This document shows, piece by piece, positions 25,072-33,081 of a stretch of 52,625 nucleotides of DNA. The stretch is taken from contig NZ_JAGQBX010000016.1 in assembly GCF_024345855.1 (NCBI RefSeq), positions 1 through 52,625 of the forward strand, given 5' to 3'. Position 1 is the stretch's first letter, and every line of letters starts with the position of its first letter. The notes beneath the pieces are model-generated. The model was not told the DNA's origin. It worked only from the letters and a program-made list of their open reading frames with translations, and made no database searches. The position numbers were made by a program, and so were the translations under genes. This DNA comes from Synechococcus sp. GreenBA-s (GTDB taxonomy: Bacteria; Cyanobacteriota; Cyanobacteriia; PCC-6307; Cyanobiaceae).

Positions 25072-25276
25072 CGCCACCTTGCACATCGCACCCTGACGCT
25101 AGACATGACGGCTGACCGGAATTCAGGCTCATCGCACAATCGACACACCCTCCACTGAGATACTCAAAGAGAGGTAGACGCTCAGCCGACGAGATGCCTC
25201 AGCGAGGGCATTGCACCGACCCGAGCCGGAAAGAGCCGCCACTCTCCGCCTAGGGAAGGCGATCCCACCTGCCCTC

Positions 25277-26125
25277 TCAGCCCTTCACCGCATCACCTGT
25301 GGCACTGGGCAGGATGTAGCGCTGCAGGCCGATGAACAGCACCAGCACCGGCAGAATCGACACCACCGCACCGGCCGCCACTAGGCGCCAATCCAGGGAG
25401 AAACTGGTGGCCAGCTGCTGCAGTCCCAGCGGCAGCGTATAGAGCTTGGGGTCGTCAAGGATCACCAGCGGCCACAGGAAATCACTCCAGGTGCCGATGA
25501 ACACGAACATCGCCAGGGTGATCAGATCGGCCCGCGCCGCCGGGATCATCACGTTCCACCATTCCCCCAGGGGCGTACAGCCATCGATGCGGGCCGCTTC
25601 CTCCAGCTCCACCGGCACCCCGGCGAAACTCTGGCGCAGCAGAAAGATGCCGAAGGCCGTGGCGGCCTGGGGCAGGATCAGCGCCCAGAGGGTGTTACGC
25701 AGCCCCAGCTGCACCATCAGCAGGTAGAGCGGGATCATCACCACCTGGAAGGGGATCAGGATCGTGGCCACCACCAGGGCAAGCACCAGCCCCCGGCCGG
25801 CAAAGCGCATCCGCGCCAGGGGGTAGGCCGCCAGGGAACAGAACAGCAGGTTGGCCAGCACCGCCAGCCCGCTGACGATCGTGCTGTTGAGGATGTAGGC
25901 GCCGATCGGGTTCTCCCCGAACAGCCGGCCGTAGGCCTCCAGGCTGGGCTGGACCGGCAGCAGGGCCGGCGGCATGGTGAAGATGTCCTCCGCCGGCCCC
26001 TTGAGCGAGGTGCTCACCAGCCAGAACAAGGGCACCAGCATGGCGATCGCCAGCAGCAGCAGCAAGGCCAGCTGCAGGGCACTGGCGAGAGGGGGGCGGG
26101 GCCGGCCGCTGGCGGGATCAGGCAT
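25277..26125 (-). CDS. Carbohydrate ABC transporter permease (MalG type)
   Basis: 282-residue inner-membrane permease of the binding-protein-dependent sugar ABC class. It has six hydrophobic segments and the EAA loop EEAARIDGCTPLGEWWNVMIPAARADL that contacts the ATPase. The N-terminal features LFWLVSTSLKGPAEDIFTMPP and FSLAAYPLARMRF are typical of MalG/UgpE homologs. The usual partners (MalF-type permease, binding protein, ATPase) are not beside it, so the remaining subunits must be elsewhere. The sugar is unknown; compatible-solute (glucosylglycerol/trehalose) systems in cyanobacteria use such permeases. Confidence 0.88.
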   Translation of the reverse strand: MPDPASGRPRPPLASALQLALLLLLAIAMLVPLFWLVSTSLKGPAEDIFTMPPALLPVQPSLEAYGRLFGENPIGAYILNSTIVSGLAVLANLLFCSLAAYPLARMRFAGRGLVLALVVATILIPFQVVMIPLYLLMVQLGLRNTLWALILPQAATAFGIFLLRQSFAGVPVELEEAARIDGCTPLGEWWNVMIPAARADLITLAMFVFIGTWSDFLWPLVILDDPKLYTLPLGLQQLATSFSLDWRLVAAGAVVSILPVLVLFIGLQRYILPSATGDAVKG

Positions 26126-26155
26126 CGGGGTCAGGCTAACTGCGGCGGCGCCGTC

Positions 26156-26602
26156 TCAGGGCTGGGCGACCCATCGCTGCACACTGCGCAGGAACACCTC
26201 CATCGAAGCCAGCGCCAGCACGACACTGAGCAGATTGACCATCCAGCTGAACAGATAGAGGGCCGGCAGCAGCCCGCTGGCCAGGCCCTGCTGCAGGGAG
26301 GCGAACAGATAGTCGAAAGCCCCATCAAGCACCGAGAAAAGCGAGGCCATGACCATGGCCAGGGCCGCCTGCAGGACGCGCCGGGAGTCCTGCGGATCCG
26401 GTCCCTGGGCCAGGTAGCGCGCGAAGCTGAGCTGAAAGCTGGCCACCAGAAACAGCACCGCGAAGACGGTGATCTGCGTCAGCTGCCGCTGGCTCGCCAC
26501 CTCCCTGGCCTCCAGCGCCAGATAGGCCAGCCCCGCGGCCCAGAGCAGGAGACGCAGGACCCGTGAGCTCCAGCGTTGAAGAACCAGCAGCGCGCGGCTC
26601 AT
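26156..26602 (-). CDS. Membrane protein of unknown function, 148 aa
   Basis: Three or four predicted transmembrane helices: LRLLLWAAGLAYLALEAREVAS, TVFAVLFLVASFQLSFARYLAQ, AALAMVMASLFSVLDGAFDYLF and ALYLFSWMVNLLSVVLALASMEVFL. Starts with MSRALLVLQRWSSRVL. It lies 4 bp downstream of leuA on the same strand, so it is probably in the leuA transcript. No family recognised. Confidence 0.7.
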   Translation of the reverse strand: MSRALLVLQRWSSRVLRLLLWAAGLAYLALEAREVASQRQLTQITVFAVLFLVASFQLSFARYLAQGPDPQDSRRVLQAALAMVMASLFSVLDGAFDYLFASLQQGLASGLLPALYLFSWMVNLLSVVLALASMEVFLRSVQRWVAQP

Positions 26603-26606
26603 CGTC

Positions 26607-28232
26607 CTAGAGCCTCGGGATGTCGGCCACCGGCAGGGGTGCCTTCTGGGGATGGAGCGGGCTGCGCTGGGTGCCTGCCACCAGACGGTTGAGGGCGTTC
26701 ACGAAGGCCTGGGCCGCCGCCACCACGATGTCGGTGTCGGCCGCGTGGCCGGAGTAGAGCACACCGTTCTGGCGCAGGCGGATCGTCACGTCGCCCATGG
26801 CGTCGATGCCCTCGGTGACGGACTTGACGGAGAACTCCACCAGTTCGTTCGGCACCTGGGCCAGGCGGTTGAGGGCCTGACAGACGGCATCCACCGGGCC
26901 GGTGCCGATGGCGGCCTCCCTGAGCTCGGCGCCGTCGGCGGTGGTGAGCGTCACCGTGGCCGTCGGCAGCAGTGCCGTGCCGCAACTCACCTGCACGGCC
27001 TTGAGGACATAGCGGGCCTCATCCTGCTGCTGCACCTGCTCGCTCACGATCGCCTCCAGGTCGCGGTCGGTGATCTCACGCTTGCGATCGGCCAGCTCCT
27101 TGAAGCGGCTGAAGGCCTCATCGAGGTCTTCGCGATCGAGGTTGTAGCCGAGCTCCTCGAGGCGGGCGCGGAAGGCACTGCGGCCGGAGAGCTTGCCCAG
27201 GGAGATGCGGTTATCGGCCAGGCCGATAGTACGAGCGTCGATGATCTCGTAGGTGAGACGGTTCTTGAGCACACCGTCCTGGTGGATGCCCGATTCGTGG
27301 GCGAAGGCATTGGCCCCCACGATCGCCTTGTTGGGCTGCACCGCCATGCCGGTGAGGTTGCTCACCAGCCGCGAGGTCTTGTAGATCTCCTCGGTGCGGA
27401 CACGGGTGAGCGGCTCGGTGCTGTCCTGCGGCCGGCCCAGGAAGGGGTTGAAGTAGCTGCGGCGCACGTGCAGCGCCATCACCAGCTCCTCGAGCGAGGC
27501 ATTGCCGGCCCGCTCACCGATGCCGTTGATCGTGCACTCCAGCTGGCGGGCACCGTTCTTCACAGCCTCCAGGAAGTTGGCCACGGCCAGACCCAGGTCG
27601 TTGTGGCCGTGCACGGAGATCACGGCCTGATCGATGTTGGGCACATGGCGATTGATGCCGTCGATCAGGGCACCGAACTCGGCCGGCGTGGTGTAGCCCA
27701 CGGTGTCCGGAATGTTGACCGTGGTGGCACCGGCGGCGATGGCCGCCTCGATCACCTGATAGAGGAATTCCGGGTCGGAGCGGCCGGCGTCCTCACAGGA
27801 GAACTCCACGTCGTCCACGAGGGAACGGGCGTAATCCACCATCTCGGCGGCGATCTGCAGCACCTCGGCGCGGCTCTTGCGCAGCTTGTGCTCGAGGTGG
27901 ATGTCGCTGGTGGCGATGAAGGTGTGGATGCGCCGATGGGCGGCGGGGGCCACGGCGTCGGCGCAGGCCTTGATGTCGCCGCGGGCGGCCCGCGACAGGC
28001 CGCAGATGACCGGGCCGTCGGGGGTGCCGACGCTGGCGGCGATGCGCTGCACCGCGTTGAAGTCGCCGGGGCTGGCGAAGGGGAAACCCGCCTCGATCAC
28101 ATCCACGCCCAGCCGGGCCAGCTGCTGCGCGATCGCCAGCTTCTCCTCGAGATTGAGGCTGGCACCCGGGGACTGCTCCCCATCGCGCAGGGTGGTATCG
28201 AAGATCAATACCCGGCCGGGATCGCGGGCCAT
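26607..28232 (-). CDS. leuA: 2-isopropylmalate synthase
   Basis: First committed step of leucine synthesis: condenses 2-ketoisovalerate with acetyl-CoA. 541 residues, the usual length. The N-terminal TIM barrel has [15 protein letters not shown] and the metal site [12 protein letters not shown]; the linker contains [15 protein letters not shown]; and the C-terminal LeuA dimerisation/regulatory domain ([23 protein letters not shown]...) binds leucine for feedback inhibition in characterised homologs. 62 bp separate it from the upstream NYN gene on the same strand; I see no obvious leader-peptide attenuator. Confidence 0.96.
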   Translation of the reverse strand: MARDPGRVLIFDTTLRDGEQSPGASLNLEEKLAIAQQLARLGVDVIEAGFPFASPGDFNAVQRIAASVGTPDGPVICGLSRAARGDIKACADAVAPAAHRRIHTFIATSDIHLEHKLRKSRAEVLQIAAEMVDYARSLVDDVEFSCEDAGRSDPEFLYQVIEAAIAAGATTVNIPDTVGYTTPAEFGALIDGINRHVPNIDQAVISVHGHNDLGLAVANFLEAVKNGARQLECTINGIGERAGNASLEELVMALHVRRSYFNPFLGRPQDSTEPLTRVRTEEIYKTSRLVSNLTGMAVQPNKAIVGANAFAHESGIHQDGVLKNRLTYEIIDARTIGLADNRISLGKLSGRSAFRARLEELGYNLDREDLDEAFSRFKELADRKREITDRDLEAIVSEQVQQQDEARYVLKAVQVSCGTALLPTATVTLTTADGAELREAAIGTGPVDAVCQALNRLAQVPNELVEFSVKSVTEGIDAMGDVTIRLRQNGVLYSGHAADTDIVVAAAQAFVNALNRLVAGTQRSPLHPQKAPLPVADIPRL

Positions 28233-28294
28233 GGCGGTTACAAAGCGGAATGGATATGACTTAGCCCCATCCTAGGGGGCGGCTGGTCGCGCGT

Positions 28295-28825
28295 TCAGGT
28301 GCGGCTGAACACGGGGGCCTGCAGCGCCTCGGCCTTCTCCAGCTGGGGCCGCAGCGTGGCCAGATCCACGAAGCGGTCGGCGGCGTTGCGCAGCTCGCGG
28401 GGCACCATGCCGTCGGTGTTGAACACCGTGATCCGCAGCCCCCGGGCCCGCAGCACCTCCACCAGACGCTCCAGATCACGGCTGCCGCTGAGCAGCCACA
28501 GCTCGTCGCTGCGGTGGGCCACCGCCATCAGGTCGATGGCGATCTCCACGTCCAGGTTCGCCCGGGCGAACTGGCGCTGTTCAGGGTCATGGCCGAATTC
28601 CCGCAGCGGCTTGGTGCGCACCGTGTAGCCCAGGGAGGTGAGCGCGTCGCGGAACGGGCGCTGGTCGGTGGGATCCTTCAGGCCCGTGTACCAGAAGGCG
28701 CTGCCGATCTCCACCCCCGGGGTGGCCGTGGCGTACTCCAGCAGCCGGCGCGGATCGAAGAACCAGCCCAGCTTCTGCTGGGCATAGAACATGCTGTGAC
28801 CATCCACCGCCAGGGCCAGCTGCAT
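28295..28825 (-). CDS. NYN domain protein, LabA/DUF88 family
   Basis: 176-residue single-domain NYN (PIN-like) protein. Conserved acidic positions are seen in LALAVDGHSMFYAQQK, ANLDVEIAIDLMAVA and DELWLLSGSRDLERLVEVLRARGLRITVFN. The family includes LabA, which affects circadian output in Synechococcus elongatus, and putative RNases. The order NYN-leuA on one strand suggests possible co-transcription. Divergent from the GH57 gene. Confidence 0.82.
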   Translation of the reverse strand: MQLALAVDGHSMFYAQQKLGWFFDPRRLLEYATATPGVEIGSAFWYTGLKDPTDQRPFRDALTSLGYTVRTKPLREFGHDPEQRQFARANLDVEIAIDLMAVAHRSDELWLLSGSRDLERLVEVLRARGLRITVFNTDGMVPRELRNAADRFVDLATLRPQLEKAEALQAPVFSRT

Positions 28826-28892
28826 CGGCGCTCCATCGCGGGGTTCAGCCTAGGTGCAGCGCCTAAGCTGGCCTCCAATCCGGGGGAGAGCC

Positions 28893-30626
28893 GTGGCCGG
28901 CGGCGAACGGGCACCAGCGACTGGTGATCCGGCTCAGGCCAGCGGCCCTGCCGCCTTGGCCAGCGGCCCAGCGGCCTTGGCCGGCGGGCCTGCGGCCTTG
29001 CCGATCGGTCCAGCGGCGGTGGCCGGCGATGGCCCTCGGCCCAGCGGCGGCGACCTGGCGATCGTCCTGCACGCCCACCTGCCCTACGTCCACAGCAGCA
29101 AGCCCGGCTCCCTCGAGGAGGACTGGTATTTCCAGGCCCTGCTGGAGTGCTACATCCCGCTGCTGGAGGTGCTGGAGGCCGCCGCCGCCGATCCGGCCCA
29201 GCGACCGCGGCTGAGCCTGGGGCTCTCGCCCACGCTGCTGTCGTTGCTGGCCAGTGCCGAGCTGGCTGCCCGCTTCGTGCCCTGGCTGGAGGTGCGCCTG
29301 GAGCTGCTGGCCCAGGCACCCCCGAGCCACGCCGCCGCCGCCAGCGCCCAGGCCGCCCGCCTGGAGGCCACCATCGCCGCCTGGCGGTCCTGTGGCGGCG
29401 ACCTGCTGCCGCGCTTCCGCCGCCTGCAGCAGGCCGGCGTCCTCGATCTGCTCACCTGTGCCGCCACCCACGGCTACCTGCCGCTGCTGCGCGAGTTCCC
29501 CGAAGCGGTGCGGGGCCAGCTGCTCACGGCGGTGCGCGAGCACGAGCGGCTGCTGGGGGTCCGGCCCCAGGGGATCTGGCTGCCGGAATGCGCCTACTAC
29601 GAGGGGCTGGATCGGATCCTCACGGGGGCGGGCCTGCGCTACGCGATCCTCGATGCCCATGGCCTGCTGCACGGGCTGCCGCGGCCCCGCTTCGGGGTCT
29701 ACGCGCCGATCGTGAGCCCGGGCGGCATGGCCTTCTTCGCCCGCGACAGTGGCTCCACCCTGCCGGTGTGGAGCGCCCGCGACGGCTACCCCGGCCAGGC
29801 CGCCTACCGGGAATTCCACCGCGACCTGGGCTGGGACCTGCCGGCCAGCACGCTGGTGGAGCGGGGCATCGGCAGCCCCCGGCCCCTGGGGCTGAAGCTG
29901 CACCGCGTCAGCGGCCGCGACTGCCCCCTGGAGCAGAAGCAGGCCTACGAACCGGAGCGGGCCGCCGCCACCGCCGCCACCGATGCCGGCCACTATCTGG
30001 ATGGGCGGCGCCAGCAGCTGCAGCAGCTGGCCGGGGCCATGGAGCGGCGGCCGCTGCTGGTGGCCCCCTTCGACGCCGAGCTGTTCGGCCACTGGTGGTA
30101 CGAGGGGCCGGCCTTCCTGGCCGAGCTGTTCCGCCAGGCGCCCGCGGCCGGCGTGGGCCTGGTGACCCTGCGGGAGAGCCTGGGCGGCGGCCAGTCGCTG
30201 CAGCTCTGCCAGCCCTCCCCCTCCAGCTGGGGCCAGGGCGGCTACCACAACTACTGGCTCAACGAGACCAACGCCTGGATCGTTCCCGAGTGGCACCGCG
30301 CCACCGCCGCCATGGTGGCCCGGGTGAACCGAGGCGTGGCCAGTGCCCAGGCCCGCGACCTGCTGAACCAGGCCGCCCGCGAGCTGCTGCTGGCCCAGAG
30401 TTCCGACTGGAGCTTCATCCTGCGGGCCGGCACCACCACCGAGCTGGCCCGCGAGCGCATCCACCGCCACCTGAACCGCTTCTGGCGGCTGCTGGCCGCC
30501 GTGGATGGCCGCGCCACGCCGCCGCCCGACTGGCTGGCGGCGGTGCAGCGGGAGGACGGCCTGTTTCCGCTGGTGAACGCCGCCGACTGGGCCAGCCTGC
30601 CGCTCCGATCACCGCCAGCTGGGTAG
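28893..30626 (+). CDS. Glycoside hydrolase family 57 protein (putative 1,4-alpha-glucan branching enzyme)
   Basis: 577-residue GH57 enzyme with a DUF1957-type C-terminal domain. The start of the fold is DLAIVLHAHLPYVHSS. The catalytic glutamate lies in GIWLPECAYYEGLD and the acid/base aspartate region in VAPFDAELFGHWWYEGP. The conserved tail includes SSWGQGGYHNYWLNETNAWI and QSSDWSFILRAGTT. GH57 branching enzymes form alpha-1,6 links in glycogen. A GTG preceded by GGGGGAGAG at good spacing is taken as start; a GTG 39 bases upstream is also open. Residues 16-43 are four heptapeptide repeats, absent from typical GH57 enzymes. Confidence 0.88.
   Translation: MAGGERAPATGDPAQASGPAALASGPAALAGGPAALPIGPAAVAGDGPRPSGGDLAIVLHAHLPYVHSSKPGSLEEDWYFQALLECYIPLLEVLEAAAADPAQRPRLSLGLSPTLLSLLASAELAARFVPWLEVRLELLAQAPPSHAAAASAQAARLEATIAAWRSCGGDLLPRFRRLQQAGVLDLLTCAATHGYLPLLREFPEAVRGQLLTAVREHERLLGVRPQGIWLPECAYYEGLDRILTGAGLRYAILDAHGLLHGLPRPRFGVYAPIVSPGGMAFFARDSGSTLPVWSARDGYPGQAAYREFHRDLGWDLPASTLVERGIGSPRPLGLKLHRVSGRDCPLEQKQAYEPERAAATAATDAGHYLDGRRQQLQQLAGAMERRPLLVAPFDAELFGHWWYEGPAFLAELFRQAPAAGVGLVTLRESLGGGQSLQLCQPSPSSWGQGGYHNYWLNETNAWIVPEWHRATAAMVARVNRGVASAQARDLLNQAARELLLAQSSDWSFILRAGTTTELARERIHRHLNRFWRLLAAVDGRATPPPDWLAAVQREDGLFPLVNAADWASLPLRSPPAG
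28938..29021 (+). repeat. Four 21-bp tandem repeats in the GH57 gene
   Basis: Four in-frame 21-bp units encode ASGPAAL, ASGPAAL, AGGPAAL and PIGPAAV. The unit begins GCCAGCGGCCC and ends GCCTTG, with the fourth copy diverged. It lies between the start codon and the catalytic domain and would make a flexible Ala/Gly/Pro linker. Confidence 0.85.
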
Positions 30627-30658
30627 TTGTCCGGGGTGCCGCTGCTGGGCCCAACCCC

Positions 30659-31951
30659 TCAGGGCCAGAGCAGACGGCTCAGCAGCGCCAGCTCCCGGCC
30701 GCGGGGTTCGAGCAGACCCCAGCGCACGCCCCAGGGGGCCGTGACGAACAGCCGCAGCATCGCGGCGATCAGCTGCGGCAGGGGCAGGGTATTGGTGAGA
30801 AAGCCATACCACTGGGCCGTGGGCATGGCGAAGAAGTTGGCGAAGAACGCCCGCAGCTGGGCCTCGGGGAAGCGCATCAGCTTCTCGAGGCCGAAGCGGT
30901 AGAGGGCATGTTTGCGGCGTAGCTCCAGGGGCCACAGCGCCGCCCAGGCCAGTCCAGCCACGCTGGCGGAGTCGAGTCCAGGAGTGCGCAGGCCGGTGGC
31001 GATCGCGGCCGCCAGCTCGGGGGCCCGTCGTAGCAGAGAGCCCACCATGTAGCCGGAGGCGGGATGCACCATCGAGGCCGCCCCGCCGAAGCCCACCACC
31101 TGCTGCCCGAGATCCGGCAGGGGCAGGTTCATCGGGAACAGGCAGAACTCCTCGTGCTGCACCTCCAGCACCTGCACGCCGCGATGGGCCAGCCGGCGCA
31201 GCAGCCGCTCCTTCAGCGTGTCGTAGGGGACGGGCGGTGCCAGGGCGAGCGACGTCTCCTCGACGAAGAACACACCGCCGCCGAGATCCATGGCGTAGAG
31301 AAACGTGGGCGGCTCCAGGCGCTCCTCCGGCGTGAGGTGATCGCAGCGGTAGTCCATCAGCACGAACTGGCCGGGCTGCACCGGCGGGGCCGAGAAGGTG
31401 CCCACCACCCCGTAGGCGGCCTGGCCCGCCACCGGCCCGTCATCGGGGCGCTGCACGAACACCGGCTGGTGGCCACTGGCATCCACCACCAGCCGGGCCC
31501 TCAGTTCCAGGCCCTCCTGGGTGGTGACAGTGGACTGCTGCGCCCCATGCCGGATCGCGGCGGCCAGACCGCGATGCCAGCGCAGACCACCGGCGCGGCA
31601 CTGCTGCAGCCAGTGCTGCTGAAGCCTGGTCTTGTCGAACAGGCCGTAGTCGATGCCATGGGCCACAGCGCCGGGGTCCCCAGAGCCGGGGGCAACAGCC
31701 CCGTTCGCCACGGCCGCTGGGTTGAGCGCCGCGCCGAAGTCGCTGCGGGTGTCGCTCCAGCGGTGACCCAGCAGGGCCTCGAGGCCCTGGGCATCCACCT
31801 CCGGGCCCCAGATGCCGTAGGTGTTGGCCCAGGGCGCCTCGGGATCGGCGGCGACCAGGGCTTCCACCGTGAGGCCCTGCTCCAGCAGAGCGGTGGCGAT
31901 GGCCAGGGCGGCGGGTCCCGCACCGACCACGAGCACGTCAGCCGGCATCAC
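30659..31951 (-). CDS. crtL: Lycopene cyclase (CrtL family)
   Basis: 430-residue FAD/NAD(P)-dependent cyclase converting lycopene to carotenes with beta or epsilon rings. N-terminal dinucleotide fold DVLVVGAGPAALAIATALLEQG; the CrtL signature WANTYGIWGPEVDAQGL; a middle segment QAAYGVVGTFSAPPVQPGQFVLMDYR; VFFVEETSLA; and the conserved FGGAASMVHPASGYMVGSLLRRAPELA. The sequence does not tell the beta from the epsilon type. Its 5' end overlaps the stop of the CARDB gene by 4 bp, so it is the third gene of a gyrA-fusion-crtL run. Confidence 0.92.
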   Translation of the reverse strand: MMPADVLVVGAGPAALAIATALLEQGLTVEALVAADPEAPWANTYGIWGPEVDAQGLEALLGHRWSDTRSDFGAALNPAAVANGAVAPGSGDPGAVAHGIDYGLFDKTRLQQHWLQQCRAGGLRWHRGLAAAIRHGAQQSTVTTQEGLELRARLVVDASGHQPVFVQRPDDGPVAGQAAYGVVGTFSAPPVQPGQFVLMDYRCDHLTPEERLEPPTFLYAMDLGGGVFFVEETSLALAPPVPYDTLKERLLRRLAHRGVQVLEVQHEEFCLFPMNLPLPDLGQQVVGFGGAASMVHPASGYMVGSLLRRAPELAAAIATGLRTPGLDSASVAGLAWAALWPLELRRKHALYRFGLEKLMRFPEAQLRAFFANFFAMPTAQWYGFLTNTLPLPQLIAAMLRLFVTAPWGVRWGLLEPRGRELALLSRLLWP

Positions 31952-33081
31952 ACCACCACATCCAGGGCGGCCCGGTTGTTGGCCTGCAGCTCCGGAGCCT
32001 CGAGAATCTCGCCCTCGGGGTCGGCGATCACATCCAGCCGATGGGCGCCGGCCGCCAGGGCCAGGGGCACGCTGAACTGCTCGCTCGCGCCGGCGGCCAG
32101 CCAGGGCAGGCGCAGGTAGCGATGGCCGGCGTAGCGGTCGTCGATCACCACGGCGACCCCCACATCGTTCACATCCAGCGAGCCGCGGTTGGCCACGGTG
32201 AACCAGACGGATCCAGCCTCGAAGCGCAGGCCCTCCACCGCCAGATCACTGGCCAGGTGATGCAGCTGCCCCAGCGGATAGATCGCCAGGGACTCGAGGC
32301 TGCGTAGACGGGTTCCCGGATGCTCGTGGTGCAGGTGGCCGCCATGGCGCAGATCGGTGCTGCAGCCATGCAGGTGCAGATGGGCACCGGCCTGGGGCAC
32401 CGTGACCCGGCCGCTGCCGGGGTCGGTGTCGTAGAAGCCGCAGCAATCCCAGTGCAGGGAGCGGCCGAGGAACCGGATCGGATCGGCGGGGTCGCCGGGA
32501 TCCTCGGGGGCGAGGCGGTAGTGCTGCAGCAGGTCGTAGAGGCTGCGACCGGCCGTGCCCTCGCAGGCGGCGCTGCTGGCCACGGCGGTGTTGCGGCGCT
32601 GCTGGCCCATGCACAGCTTGGAGGCCACCGTGATCACCAGGGAGTGCCAGTGGGCCATCAGGCGCACGCCGTAGATGGGGGCCTCAACCAGCCGTCCGTC
32701 GGAGCGCAGCCTGGCGATCGCCTCGGCCACGAGCTCCTGCAGCGGTCGCCCCTCCACCGGGCCCAGCGCGTCCGGATCGAGCGGCACCCGCAGCGCCGTG
32801 GCATCACCGCTGAAGCACACGTAGGGGAAGTGGCCGCTGCCATCGCCGGACCGCAGGGCCCGGATGCCGCCGTCACCGGCCTGGCACTTCCAGATGGTGG
32901 TGTGGCCGGCGGCGTTGCGCAGGAAGGTGAGCTCGCCGTTGTCAACGCTGGTGGTGGTGCCCAGCCCCAGCACATCCCCCCGCAGGGGAATGGCCTCCAG
33001 GGGGAGATGCTCCTTCACATCCCCCTGGATCAGGTCGCTGATGTTGTTGGCGATCCAGAGCTCGCCGCTGCGATCAGGCAT
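31948..33081 (-). CDS. Acetolactate decarboxylase-like domain fused to a CARDB domain
   Basis: 377 residues. Residues about 15-255 resemble alpha-acetolactate decarboxylase: [20 protein letters not shown] (Glu50), APIYGVRL (Arg140) and [14 protein letters not shown] with His236, His238 and His249, spaced like the zinc ligands of the enzyme (H-x-H-x10-H). Residues about 285-375 are a CARDB beta-sandwich ([23 protein letters not shown]...[18 protein letters not shown]...[18 protein letters not shown]). No signal peptide. It starts 8 bp inside the end of gyrA and overlaps crtL by 4 bp. The assignment is by motif spacing and is moderate. Confidence 0.7.
   Translation of the reverse strand: MPDRSGELWIANNISDLIQGDVKEHLPLEAIPLRGDVLGLGTTTSVDNGELTFLRNAAGHTTIWKCQAGDGGIRALRSGDGSGHFPYVCFSGDATALRVPLDPDALGPVEGRPLQELVAEAIARLRSDGRLVEAPIYGVRLMAHWHSLVITVASKLCMGQQRRNTAVASSAACEGTAGRSLYDLLQHYRLAPEDPGDPADPIRFLGRSLHWDCCGFYDTDPGSGRVTVPQAGAHLHLHGCSTDLRHGGHLHHEHPGTRLRSLESLAIYPLGQLHHLASDLAVEGLRFEAGSVWFTVANRGSLDVNDVGVAVVIDDRYAGHRYLRLPWLAAGASEQFSVPLALAAGAHRLDVIADPEGEILEAPELQANNRAALDVVV

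Noticed and set aside
30627-30658. Bidirectional terminator between the GH57 gene and crtL
   Set aside because: Only a 5-bp GGGGT/ACCCC pairing with a large loop and no U-tract.
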